A DNA stretch of 24,330 nt from Streptomycetales bacterium (GTDB lineage Bacteria; Actinomycetota; Actinomycetes; Prado026). Positions 1 through 7,445 of this stretch are shown in pieces. The notes beneath the pieces are model-generated. The model worked only from the letters and a program-made list of their open reading frames with translations, searched no databases and was not told the origin of the DNA. Each line of letters starts with the position of its first letter. The stretch's first letter is position 1. A program made the position numbers and the translations under genes. Location of the stretch: the NCBI GenBank assembly GCA_025361995.1, contig JANYIP010000106.1:1-24330 (forward strand), in the 5' to 3' direction.

Positions 1-452
1 CGGGGATGCGCGCCGCTGCCGAGCGCGGCGCCGTGACCCCGCTGCTGGACGCCGGTCTCACCAAGGCCCAGGTGCGGCAGGCGTCCAAGGACTGGGGACT
101 CGTCACCTGGGACAAGCCCGCGGCAGCGTGCCTGTCGAGCCGGATCGCCTTCGGCATCGAGGTCACCCGGGACCGGCTGGCGCGGGTCGAGCGGGCCGAG
201 GAGGGACTGCGGTCGACCCTGGCCGGGGCGGGCGTCGCGGTGGGTGATCTGCGGGTCCGTGACCTCGGCGAGCTGGCCCGGGTGGAGATCGCCGCCGACC
301 AGGTGGCGAACGTGCTGGCGCAGCCCGAGCTCCTCGCCACGGTGCTGGCCACGGTCCGCGCGGCCGGTTTCGAGGCGGCGGAGGTCGACCCCCAGGGCTT
401 CCGGTCCGGAGCCATGAACGAGCTGCTCGCGGAGCCAGATCGTTACCGCTGA
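1..452 (+). CDS. larE: LarE-type ATP-dependent sacrificial sulfur transferase, 3' part (5' end outside window)
   Basis: The open frame enters from the left edge (first full codon at 3) and ends at TGA 450-452, so only the C-terminal ~150 residues are present. The segment with WDKPAAACLSSRI, followed by a charged helix and the FRSGAMNELL tail, is typical of the LarE branch of PP-loop ATP pyrophosphatases. The family adenylates a pyridinium dicarboxylate cofactor precursor and transfers sulfur to it, making the nickel-pincer nucleotide of lactate racemase-type enzymes. The cysteine in PAAACLSSRI lies where the sacrificial or cluster-binding cysteine of LarE is expected; that placement is inference. 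The PP-loop motif itself is outside the window, and no larB or larC is visible here, so the pathway cannot be confirmed from this segment. Confidence 0.85.
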   Translation, partial: GMRAAAERGAVTPLLDAGLTKAQVRQASKDWGLVTWDKPAAACLSSRIAFGIEVTRDRLARVERAEEGLRSTLAGAGVAVGDLRVRDLGELARVEIAADQVANVLAQPELLATVLATVRAAGFEAAEVDPQGFRSGAMNELLAEPDRYR

Positions 453-472
453 CCGCTGCGCGGCACTACCCT
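443..472 (+). promoter_or_regulatory. possible cold-shock gene promoter
   Basis: A TANNNT-type -10 (TACCCT, 467-472) lies about 57 bases ahead of the cold-shock gene start. A weak -35-like TTACCG at 443-448 sits 18 bases upstream of it, inside the end of the LarE frame. This would give a 5' leader of about 50 bases, which is common for cold-shock genes. Assignment is by pattern only. Confidence 0.35.
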
Positions 473-528
473 GGGTGACGTTGCTGGCAAGCGGCCGGCG
501 TGTGATCGACGAGCGAACGAGGTATGCC

Positions 529-924
529 GTGCCTACCGGCAAGGTCAAGTGGTACGACGTGGACAAGGGCTTCGGCTTCCCGGCCCGCGATGACGGCGGC
601 GAGGTCTTCGTCCACCTCTCTGCGCTGCCCGCGGGCGTGACCTCGCTCAAGCCCGGCGCTCGGGTGGAGTTCGGCGTCGCGGAGGGCAAGCGTGGCGAGC
701 AGGCCCTGTCGCTGCGGGTCCTCGACCCGGTCCCCAGCGTGGCCAAGGCCGCGGCCAAGGCTGCGCGCAAGCCGGCCGACGACATGGCCATCATCGTCGA
801 GGACCTGATCAAGCTGCTCGACGGCGTCGGCAACGACCTGCGTCGCGGCAAGCACCCGTCCTCCGGCGACGGCCGCAAGGTCGCCTCGCTGCTGCGCGCC
901 GTCGCTGACGACCTCGAGGGCTGA
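529..924 (+). CDS. long actinobacterial cold-shock protein (CspA/CspB family)
   Basis: 131 residues from GTG 529. An in-frame start at 475 is possible, but 529 has the Shine-Dalgarno ACGAGG at 517-522 and begins exactly at the conserved PTGKVKWYDVDKGFGF start of the family. Residues 1-65 form the OB-fold cold-shock domain, with RNP1 (KGFGF) and RNP2 (VFVH) for single-stranded RNA/DNA binding. The last ~60 residues are an Ala/Lys linker and a helical tail (IIVEDLIKLLDGVGNDLRRGKH), the extension seen in mycobacterial-type CspB rather than the 67-residue minimal form. RNP1 is followed by Pro-Ala-Arg instead of the usual Ile-Thr/Ser-Pro. Probably an RNA chaperone; DUF3027 starts just downstream. 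Confidence 0.93.
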   Translation: MPTGKVKWYDVDKGFGFPARDDGGEVFVHLSALPAGVTSLKPGARVEFGVAEGKRGEQALSLRVLDPVPSVAKAAAKAARKPADDMAIIVEDLIKLLDGVGNDLRRGKHPSSGDGRKVASLLRAVADDLEG

Positions 925-931
925 TCTCTTG

Positions 932-1738
932 ATGAGCACGCCTACAGGTACGGCCACCGCCCGTGGGCGCGGCGGCGTCGACCAGGCCTGCGCCGACGCC
1001 GTCGACCTGGCCAGGAGCGCTGCGCTCGAGCTGGCCGGCGCTGACGGCGTCGGGGAGTACCTCGGCTGCGTCGCCGAGGACGAGCGCGTCGCCACCCACT
1101 CGTTCGCTTGCCTGAGCCCGGCGTACGTCGGGTGGAACTGGTCGGTCACGGTCGTCAGGGCGGCGCGTTCCAAGGTCGTCACGGTCGACGAGACCTGCCT
1201 GCTCCCCGGGGTAGGCGCGTTGCTGGCGCCGGCCTGGGTCCCGTACGCGGAACGGCTGCTGCCCGGCGACCTGGGCCCCGGCGACCTGCTGCCGATCGAC
1301 CCGGACGACGACCGGCTCGTGCCGGGCTGGACCGGTGGCTTCGAGGCCGTGCACGACAGAGCCGAGGAGCCCGACGAGGCCGTCGAGCTGCGCGAGATCG
1401 TCGGCGACCTCGGGCTGGGTCGGGCCCGCGTGCTGTCCCTGATCGGGATGGACGACGCGGTCGACCGGTGGCTGAACGGCGCCGGCGGTCCGCACGTACC
1501 GCTGGCCGAGGCTGCGCCAGGACACTGCGCGACCTGCGGCTTCCGGGTACGGATGGGCGGGCTGCTGGGGCAGGCGTTCGCGGTCTGCGCCAACGAGAGC
1601 TCACCCAGCGACGGCCGGGTCGTCACGTTCGACCACGGCTGCGGCGCGCACAGCGAGGCGGCCCTGGTCGTCTCGCTCGCGGCCGCGCTGCCCCCGGTGC
1701 TCGACGAGATCGGGTACGACGAGCTCGGCCACGGCTGA
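932..1738 (+). CDS. DUF3027 family protein with zinc-ribbon-like C terminus
   Basis: 268 residues from ATG 932; a TTG at 929 is directly in front and better spaced from GAGGG (916-920), so either may be used. The central region (GVGEYLGCVAEDERVATHSF, then YVGWNWSVTVVRA and WVPYAERLLPGDLGPGDLLP) matches DUF3027, a conserved actinobacterial family of unknown function. The C-terminal part has CATCG, a later VCAN, and a DHGCGAH segment, suggesting a metal-binding knuckle. It follows the cold-shock gene by only 7 bases and is followed by the Hsp90-like gene after 25 bases, so the three probably form one transcript. No catalytic function can be assigned. Confidence 0.88.
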   Translation: MSTPTGTATARGRGGVDQACADAVDLARSAALELAGADGVGEYLGCVAEDERVATHSFACLSPAYVGWNWSVTVVRAARSKVVTVDETCLLPGVGALLAPAWVPYAERLLPGDLGPGDLLPIDPDDDRLVPGWTGGFEAVHDRAEEPDEAVELREIVGDLGLGRARVLSLIGMDDAVDRWLNGAGGPHVPLAEAAPGHCATCGFRVRMGGLLGQAFAVCANESSPSDGRVVTFDHGCGAHSEAALVVSLAAALPPVLDEIGYDELGHG

Positions 1739-1763
1739 TCGCCCCCGTGCCGGTGAGCGTGTC

Positions 1764-4457
1764 GTGACAGACCCGTTCGGGACGGCCGCTATCAGGAGCC
1801 GGGTCCTCGACGGGTGGACCGCCTCGCCGGCCCGGTTCCGCGAGGACGCGAACGCCGAGGAGGACTTCGCCCTCACCGGGTACCGCGACCGCCTGGTCAT
1901 CGAGCTCGCCCAGAACGCCGCCGACGCCGCGAGCCGTGCGGGCGTCCCCGGTCGACTGCTCCTGCGGCTCGAGGGCGACTCGCCGGGTGCCGTCCTGGTG
2001 GCAGCCAACACCGGAGCGGCACTGGACACGGCTGGGGTCGAAGCCCTGTCGACGCTGCGTGCGTCGGCCAAGCGCGACGACGACCCGGCGGCCACCGTCG
2101 GCCGGTACGGAGTGGGCTTCGCGGCCGTGCTCGCCGTCACCGACGACCCGCGGATCGTCTCCACCAGCGGCGACGTGAGCTGGCACCGCTCCGCGACCGT
2201 CGACGCCGTGTCCGCAGTGCCTGGGCTGGTCACCGAGCTCGCCCACCGGGAGGGTCACGTACCGGTGCTGCGGCTGCCCTGGATTTCCGACGGGCGGCCG
2301 GCTGACGAGCTCGAGGGGTACGACACGACCGTGCTGCTGCCGCTGCGCGACGAGGCTGCCCGCGAGCTCGTGGCTCGGCTGCTCGCCGAGGTCGACGCCG
2401 GTCTGCTGCTCATGCTTCCTGCGCTGGCCGAGGTCGTGGTCGAGCTGCCCGGTGCACCGCCGCGGGTCCTGCGCGCAGACGACCTCGACGTACGGACCGT
2501 CGAGCGCTCCGGACGGCTGGACCCTGCGCTGCTCGCGGACCGCCCGACCGAGGAGCGCCGCCTGGACGGCTGGTCGGTGCGCTGGGCCGTACCTCGCCCT
2601 GACGGCGTGGCTGCGGTGGTGCACGCACCGACCCCGACGGACGAGCCGTTGGACCTGCCCGGGCTGCTGATCGCCTCGTTCCCGCTGGAACCGTCCAGGC
2701 GGCATGTCGCGGCTGGCCCGTTGCGCGACTTCCTCGTGGCGCGGGCGGCCGATGCGTACGTCGCTCTGGTCATCGCGATCGCGGCGGATGAACCAGGCGC
2801 TGACGCCGTTCTCGCGCTAGTCCCCGGGCCGGTCGCCGCCGGGCCGCTGGACTCCGAGATACGCCAGGCAGTGCTGGCCGGGCTGCGCGAGGCCCCGGTC
2901 CTGGCGGGGGGTCTGCGGCCGGGCGATGCGCTGGCCGTCGACGGGCTGCCCGCTGTCGCGTACCCGGTGCTGGCAGCGGTCGTGCCGGGCCTGCTGCCGC
3001 CGAACTGGGCCGGGCGGCGCGAGCTCGACCTCCTCGGCGTACGGCGTAGCCGGCTCGCCGATCTCGTGGACGAGCTCGCCGCCCTCGCCCGCCCGGCGCC
3101 GTGGTGGCGGGAGCTCTATGAGGGCCTCGACGGCGCTGACCGGGAGTCGCTGGCCGGGCTGCCAGTCCTGCTCGCGGACGGCCGGCTGGTCCGAGGGTTG
3201 AGGTCGGTGGTCGTCGGTGCGGACCCGATCCTGGTCGAGGCCTTGCAGGCGCTCGGGCTCCGGGTCGCGGACCCGGACGCGGTACATCCGCTGCTCGAAC
3301 GGCTCGGCGCGGTCCAGGCGGAGCCGCGGGCCATCCTCGACGAACCTGCCGTCCGGGCCGCGGTCGAGGCGTCGATGGACTCCGACGACCCCGGGGGGGT
3401 CGCCGAGGCGGTGCTCACCCTCGTCCAGGCGGCCGGGGCAGGCGGTCCGTCCGTCGTCGAGCGTGCCTGGCTGTGCGGCCTCGCGCTGCCCGACGACGAC
3501 GGTGAGTGGTCCCCGGCCGGCGAGCTCCTGCTGCCCGGCAGCGCGTTGGCGGGCATCGTCACCAACGGGGCGCTCGGTCTGCTCGACGCCGGCTGGGCGC
3601 AACGCTGGCCCTCCGACGTACTCACCGCGGTCGGCGTGCTCGCGACCTTCGCGGTGGTCCGCGACGAGGACGTCGCCGTCGACCCGGACGCCACCGACCA
3701 CGACCTCGACGGCGAGGCCGAGTGGCTCGACGAAGTCCTCGACGAGGTCGGTGACGGTGGTTCTGGTGGTCTCCCACCGGCGCTGCCGACGTTCCGGGCG
3801 GTCCGCGACCTCGACCTCGTCGACCCCGATCATTGGCCGGCGGCACTGCGTCTGATCGCGTCGGACCCAGAGCTGCGCGCCGCCGCGGTCGAGCTGCTGC
3901 GGGTGGTCGACGCCGGCGGCGGGTCGTCGGAGGTCGCCTCGTACACCGCGTGGTGGTTGCGCGGGCACCCTGTGCTGGCCGGACGGCGTCCGGGCGAGCT
4001 CCGGGCCGCCGGAACCGGCGCGGCGCTGGCCGGGCTGCTCGACGAGGCGCCGGACCTCGGCCTCGACGACGGGTTCCTGCGGGCGATCGGCGTCGTCACC
4101 TCGGTGGCTGACGTCGCAGACTCTCCCATGGTCCTGCCGCTGCTGCGCGCCGGTGTCTCGCCGGTCGGGGCGCAGCTGTCGAGCAAGGGTACGGAGCTGG
4201 CCGTACCCGCCGTGGTGGCCCGGGTCCTGCCCGGCGGCGCCGCGACGTACACCGAGCACGCCGATCTGCGGGTGGCCGGCGTGGAGTGCGACTGGTGGGT
4301 GACCGGCGACGGCGCCGTCCACGCGGCGACGATGGACGGGCTGGCGCGGGGCCTGGCGTGGTCGGCCGACCGGTGGGACCTGCGCCTGCTGCTAGCCGCA
4401 GTGCTGACCGAACCCGACCGGGCCGAGGAGCTGCTCGCCGAGGACGCCTGGTCCTAG
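1764..4457 (+). CDS. Hsp90/sacsin-type GHKL ATPase, large protein
   Basis: 897 residues from GTG 1764, with GGTGAG about 6 bases upstream. The N-terminal ~200 residues are a GHKL ATP-binding fold of the Hsp90/sacsin kind. The N-box is E47-L-A-Q-N51, the G1 region is ANTG (81-84, replacing the usual DxGxG), and the glycine-rich lid is GRYGVGF (113-119). The remaining ~700 residues are Leu/Asp/Val-rich and match neither the Hsp90 middle domain nor its C-terminal dimerisation domain by eye. Actinobacterial relatives are often labelled 'Hsp90-like' or 'sacsin N-terminal ATP-binding-like', and they commonly neighbour DUF3027. A chaperone-like or ATP-driven scaffold role is inferred; the substrate is unknown. 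Confidence 0.85.
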   Translation: MTDPFGTAAIRSRVLDGWTASPARFREDANAEEDFALTGYRDRLVIELAQNAADAASRAGVPGRLLLRLEGDSPGAVLVAANTGAALDTAGVEALSTLRASAKRDDDPAATVGRYGVGFAAVLAVTDDPRIVSTSGDVSWHRSATVDAVSAVPGLVTELAHREGHVPVLRLPWISDGRPADELEGYDTTVLLPLRDEAARELVARLLAEVDAGLLLMLPALAEVVVELPGAPPRVLRADDLDVRTVERSGRLDPALLADRPTEERRLDGWSVRWAVPRPDGVAAVVHAPTPTDEPLDLPGLLIASFPLEPSRRHVAAGPLRDFLVARAADAYVALVIAIAADEPGADAVLALVPGPVAAGPLDSEIRQAVLAGLREAPVLAGGLRPGDALAVDGLPAVAYPVLAAVVPGLLPPNWAGRRELDLLGVRRSRLADLVDELAALARPAPWWRELYEGLDGADRESLAGLPVLLADGRLVRGLRSVVVGADPILVEALQALGLRVADPDAVHPLLERLGAVQAEPRAILDEPAVRAAVEASMDSDDPGGVAEAVLTLVQAAGAGGPSVVERAWLCGLALPDDDGEWSPAGELLLPGSALAGIVTNGALGLLDAGWAQRWPSDVLTAVGVLATFAVVRDEDVAVDPDATDHDLDGEAEWLDEVLDEVGDGGSGGLPPALPTFRAVRDLDLVDPDHWPAALRLIASDPELRAAAVELLRVVDAGGGSSEVASYTAWWLRGHPVLAGRRPGELRAAGTGAALAGLLDEAPDLGLDDGFLRAIGVVTSVADVADSPMVLPLLRAGVSPVGAQLSSKGTELAVPAVVARVLPGGAATYTEHADLRVAGVECDWWVTGDGAVHAATMDGLARGLAWSADRWDLRLLLAAVLTEPDRAEELLAEDAWS

Positions 4458-4465
4458 CAGCCTTC

Positions 4466-4744
4466 TTAGCGGCCGGCGCGACGGTAGGCGGCCCGCCGAC
4501 GGCGTACCCAGGCCGAGCCGAGCAGCCCGAGGACGAGACCGGTGACGCAGACCCAGATCCACCAGCCGGTGCCCGCGGCCTCCATCCGGTGCCGGAACGG
4601 CAGCAGGACGACCAGGGCCACCGCCCACAGCGCCGTACCAACCGTCACCGGCAGCACCGCGTCCGACTGCTCCCCGTCGCTGGGCTCAGGGAGAGCGGGC
4701 TCAGTCTCCCTCGGCGGAGTCTCGCGCCCGGGGTCGTCAGCCAC
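4466..4744 (-). CDS. DUF2530 small two-helix membrane protein
   Basis: 92 residues, GTG start at 4744-4742. The N-terminal ~30 residues are acidic and Pro-rich. Two hydrophobic segments follow (VGTALWAVALVVLLPF and WWIWVCVTGLVLGLLG) and then a strongly basic tail (RRRRAAYRRAGR). This layout matches DUF2530, an actinobacterial membrane family of unknown function. The gene converges on the Hsp90-like gene with 8 bases between stops and diverges from marR. A perfect -10-like TAGGCT lies exactly 6 bases ahead of the GTG, so it is probably leaderless and shares the operator region with marR. Confidence 0.85.
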   Translation of the reverse strand: MADDPGRETPPRETEPALPEPSDGEQSDAVLPVTVGTALWAVALVVLLPFRHRMEAAGTGWWIWVCVTGLVLGLLGSAWVRRRRAAYRRAGR

Positions 4745-4756
4745 CCGCGCAGCCTA
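4745..4756 (-). promoter_or_regulatory. leaderless promoter of the DUF2530 gene
   Basis: On the minus strand TAGGCT (4756-4751) fits the actinobacterial -10 consensus TANNNT. It is followed by a 6-base spacer and the GTG start, so the transcript would begin at or next to the start codon. No ribosome binding site is visible. Confidence 0.6.
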
Positions 4757-4778
4757 GTTGGCCCGACGGGGGCGAGGG

Positions 4779-4816
4779 ATGTCGTTAGCGGGGGTAATGA
4801 GTTACACTAACGACAT
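4779..4816 (+). promoter_or_regulatory. marR promoter and inverted-repeat operator
   Basis: Perfect 10-base arms ATGTCGTTAG (4779-4788) and CTAACGACAT (4807-4816) flank an 18-base spacer. The spacer ends in a second, nested palindrome GTAA-TGAG-TTAC (4794-4805). The -10 element TACACT (4803-4808) lies inside this structure, 6 bases before ATG 4815, so the start codon itself is in the right arm. This is the expected layout for MarR autorepression by blocking RNA polymerase, and the divergent DUF2530 promoter is 23 bases to the left. Confidence 0.8.
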
Positions 4817-5249
4817 GGCCCGCAGCACTCTTGCCGACACCGAGCTCTCCAGCGTCCTGCGCATCTCCGTGATGCGGTTGGCCCGCAGGCTGCGCAGCGA
4901 ACGCTCGTCCGCCGACCTCACCCTCACCCAGCTCTCCGCGCTCTCCGCCCTGGACCGGCACGGGCCCAGCACCCCGACCGAGCTGGCCGCGCACGAGCGG
5001 GTGCAGCCTCCGTCGATGACCCGAGTGATCGCGGCGCTCGAGGAGCGCGGCCTGGTCTCCCGGGTGGCGCACCCGACCGACGGCCGCCAGGTCCTCGTGG
5101 CCGTCACCGACACCGCCCGCGCGATGCTGCTCGAGGACCGCCGCCGGCGCGAGGCGTGGATGGTCGCGCACCTGTCCGAGCTGACCCCCGAGGAACGGGC
5201 GGTCCTGCAGGCAGCCGCGCCGATCCTGGACCGGCTGGCCGCGCAGTGA
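4815..5249 (+). CDS. MarR-family transcriptional regulator
   Basis: 144 residues from ATG 4815. Earlier in-frame ATGs at 4779 and 4797 lie inside the operator and are not used if the leaderless promoter is right. The winged helix-turn-helix is clear: LTLTQLSALSALDRHGPSTPTELA, then the recognition helix VQPPSMTRVIAALEERGLV and the wing with DGRQVLVAVT. Helices at both ends would form the dimer interface. The gene lies 10 bases ahead of an MFS exporter, the usual arrangement for a ligand-responsive repressor of an efflux pump. The inducing ligand cannot be read from sequence. Mycobacterial Rv0880 is, from memory, the corresponding regulator. Confidence 0.93.
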   Translation: MARSTLADTELSSVLRISVMRLARRLRSERSSADLTLTQLSALSALDRHGPSTPTELAAHERVQPPSMTRVIAALEERGLVSRVAHPTDGRQVLVAVTDTARAMLLEDRRRREAWMVAHLSELTPEERAVLQAAAPILDRLAAQ

Positions 5250-5259
5250 AAGCACCTTC

Positions 5260-6531
5260 ATGACCCCGACCTTCAGCGCACTCTCGAACCGCAACTTCCG
5301 GCTCTTCGCGACCGGCCAGATGGTCTCCAACACCGGGACCTGGATGCAGCGCGTCGCTCAGGACTGGCTCGTCCTGTCGCTGACCCACCAGTCCGGTACG
5401 GCCCTCGGCATCACCACCGCCCTGCAGTTCCTCCCGATCCTGCTCTTCACCCTCTGGGGCGGGGTCCTCGCCGACCGGCTGCCCAAGCGCAAGGTGCTCC
5501 TCGGCACGCAGGCAGTGATGGGCCTGCAGGCGCTGGCCCTCGGCCTGCTCACGGTCACCGGTCATGCGCACGTCTGGCACGTGTACGTCCTGGCTACCGT
5601 CCTCGGTCTCGCCGCCGCCCTCGACACCCCGGTCCGGCAGGCGTTCGTGTCGGAGATGGTCGGCAAGCGCGACCTCCCGAACGCCGTCGCGCTCGGCTCC
5701 GCCACCTTCAACCTCGGCCGCGTCATCGGTCCGGCCGTCGCAGGCCTGCTGATCACCTGGATCGGTACCGGCCCGGTCTTCCTCGTCAACGCCGCGTCGT
5801 TCCTGGCGGTGATCACCAGTCTGCTCATGATGCGCTCGGCCGACCTGTGGCCGTCGCCCCGCGTCCCGCGCGGACCCGGTGCGCTGCGCGAAGGCCTGAC
5901 CTACGTCCGCGGCCGGCGAGACCTGCTCCTGGTCATCGTGCTGGCGGGCGCCGTCGGCACCTTCGGCTTCAACTTCCAGATCAGCACGGCCTTGATGGCT
6001 ACCCACATCTTCCACAAGGGGGCGTCTGCGTTCGGGCTGCTCACCACCGCGTTCGCCCTCGGATCGCTGGTCGGCGCACTCCTTTCCGCCCGCCGGGCAG
6101 GGAGCACCGGCAGCCGGCCGCAGCTGCGCCTGGTCGTGGCCCTCGCGCTGGGCTTCGGGGTCCTCGAGTTCGTGTCCGGGTTCGCCCCGTCGTACGCCGC
6201 CTTCTTCGTCCTGCTCATCCCGACAGGGCTGCTCGCGATCGCCTTCGCGACCTCGGCCAACGCCTTCGTCCAGCTGGGGGTCGAGCCGACCCTGCGCGGG
6301 CGGGTGATGGCGATCTACATGCTCGCGTTCTTCGGCGGGACGCCGATCGGCGCGCCGTTCTTGGGATGGCTCGCCGAGGTCGCCGGCGCCCGCTGGTCGC
6401 TCCTCGGCGGCGGGCTGGCCACGCTGGCCTGCACCCTCGCCGCGGTCGCGCTGCTGCGCCCGGCGACGCAGCCGGCGCCGGTCGCGAGCGCTCCCGGGCC
6501 GCTTCCCATCGACGGACGGGTCGGCGCCTGA
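5260..6531 (+). CDS. MFS exporter (MFS_3 / EntS-like), in marR operon
   Basis: 423 residues from ATG 5260, 10 bases after the marR stop; the ribosome site is weak. The N-terminal pattern FSALSNRNFRLFATGQMVSNTGTWMQRVAQDWLVL and the loop GGVLADRLPKRKVLL are hallmarks of the MFS_3 (enterobactin-exporter-like) group. About 12 hydrophobic helices can be counted, with the cytoplasmic central loop around RSADLWPSPRVPRGPG. The protein should export small molecules by proton antiport. Its placement behind marR suggests it is induced by the compound it exports. The C-terminal ~20 residues are Pro/Ala-rich and probably disordered. Confidence 0.92.
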   Translation: MTPTFSALSNRNFRLFATGQMVSNTGTWMQRVAQDWLVLSLTHQSGTALGITTALQFLPILLFTLWGGVLADRLPKRKVLLGTQAVMGLQALALGLLTVTGHAHVWHVYVLATVLGLAAALDTPVRQAFVSEMVGKRDLPNAVALGSATFNLGRVIGPAVAGLLITWIGTGPVFLVNAASFLAVITSLLMMRSADLWPSPRVPRGPGALREGLTYVRGRRDLLLVIVLAGAVGTFGFNFQISTALMATHIFHKGASAFGLLTTAFALGSLVGALLSARRAGSTGSRPQLRLVVALALGFGVLEFVSGFAPSYAAFFVLLIPTGLLAIAFATSANAFVQLGVEPTLRGRVMAIYMLAFFGGTPIGAPFLGWLAEVAGARWSLLGGGLATLACTLAAVALLRPATQPAPVASAPGPLPIDGRVGA

Positions 6532-6544
6532 CAGGCTCAGGGGC

Positions 6545-7318
6545 GTGACCGACTCGACCAGGCTCGCCGCGGACCGCTACCTCGAGCTCCTCGCCTCTGA
6601 CGGTCAGCGGCTCGTCGCCGTCGCCGTCGGACATCTCGACGACCCCGTCCCCCCGTGCCCCGGCTGGACCGTCACCGATCTCGTGCAGCACACCGGGGAG
6701 GTGTACCACCACAAGATCGCCTGCATGGAGCTCGGCCGGCGCCCCGACGACAGCGAGTACCAGCACGGCCCCGGCGAGGATCAGGACCTGCTCGACTGGT
6801 TCCGCAGCGCGCATGCGGTCCTGCTCGAGGAGCTAGGCTCGCGCCACCCCGACTCGGGTGCGTACACCTGGTACCCCCCGGAGCAGGACGTCGCCTTCTG
6901 GATCCGGCGGATGGCACTGGAGACCGTGGTGCACCGGGTCGACGCCGAGTCCGCGTCGGGGCAGGTCACCGCAGCTGACGACGAGCTCGCGGTGGACGGC
7001 ATCGACGAGGTGCTCCACCTGATGCTCAGCTATGCGGTCGGCGAGGACCCCGACGAGAACGTCGACGACTACGAGGGGATGTCGCTGCGCATCCGTACCG
7101 GGTCGTGGGCCTGGCAGGTCGCCGTCGACACCAGCGACCCGGAGAACAAGATCCCGCTGCAGCGCACCGCGGCCCCCGCGTCCGCGACCGTCAGCGGGGA
7201 GCCGTCGGAGCTGCTGCTGTGGCTGTGGGGCCGCCGGCCTGACACGGCCGTGACCGTGCACGGGGACGCCGCGGCGGTGTCCGCGTTCCGTGAGCTGATC
7301 GCCCGCGGCACCGAGTAG
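6545..7318 (+). CDS. MDMPI-family mycothiol-dependent (maleylpyruvate isomerase-like) protein
   Basis: 257 residues from GTG 6545, 13 bases after the exporter stop. The N-terminal DinB-like helical domain has PCPGWTVTDLVQHTGEVYHHK and RRMALETVVHRVDAE. The metal ligands of Corynebacterium maleylpyruvate isomerase (His, and Glu-xxx-His) correspond to His49, Glu126 and His130, so a zinc site looks intact. The C-terminal ~90 residues fit the sterol-carrier-like MDMPI domain, ending in the GEPSELLLWLWGR pattern. Family members use mycothiol, which supports an actinobacterial host, but most paralogues have no known substrate. A CAGGCT element 7 bases before the GTG may be a separate leaderless promoter. 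Confidence 0.88.
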   Translation: MTDSTRLAADRYLELLASDGQRLVAVAVGHLDDPVPPCPGWTVTDLVQHTGEVYHHKIACMELGRRPDDSEYQHGPGEDQDLLDWFRSAHAVLLEELGSRHPDSGAYTWYPPEQDVAFWIRRMALETVVHRVDAESASGQVTAADDELAVDGIDEVLHLMLSYAVGEDPDENVDDYEGMSLRIRTGSWAWQVAVDTSDPENKIPLQRTAAPASATVSGEPSELLLWLWGRRPDTAVTVHGDAAAVSAFRELIARGTE

Positions 7319-7328
7319 GGGACTGCTA

Positions 7329-7418
7329 GTGGATCCACGCATGCGTCGTACCGTCACGCTGGCCGCGCTGCTCGGGCTGGTCGTCGTGGTGGCCCTGGTC
7401 TCGCTCGCGCACCGCTGA
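7329..7418 (+). CDS. 29-residue single-helix membrane peptide
   Basis: GTG 7329 to TGA 7416-7418 encodes a short peptide: a basic start (MDPRMRRT), one continuous hydrophobic helix (LAALLGLVVVVALVSLA) and a His-Arg end. TAGGGGA at 7316-7322 overlaps the upstream stop codon and is a well-spaced Shine-Dalgarno, which supports translation coupled to the MDMPI-like gene. An internal ATG at 7341 would give 25 residues. I recognise no family. The strand, ribosome site and clean membrane-helix pattern make it more likely real than chance, but conservation must decide. Confidence 0.5.
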   Translation: MDPRMRRTVTLAALLGLVVVVALVSLAHR

Positions 7419-7433
7419 CCCGACGCCAGGGCG

Positions 7434-7445
7434 GACAATGGGTCG
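7434..7445 (+). promoter_or_regulatory. leaderless promoter of the methyltransferase gene
   Basis: GACAAT (7434-7439) is followed by a 6-base spacer and GTG 7446. The same hexamer and spacing precede dtxR at 20058. No Shine-Dalgarno is seen before the GTG. Confidence 0.5.

Noticed and set aside
2817..4322. A 501-codon minus-strand frame opposite the Hsp90-like gene
   Set aside because: Low-complexity Arg/Gln/Gly-rich translation with no recognisable domain or ribosome site; a shadow of the real gene.
1764..4457. A defence system built around the sacsin/Hsp90-like ATPase
   Set aside because: No nuclease, helicase, methylase or toxin gene is adjacent; neighbours are conserved actinobacterial genes.
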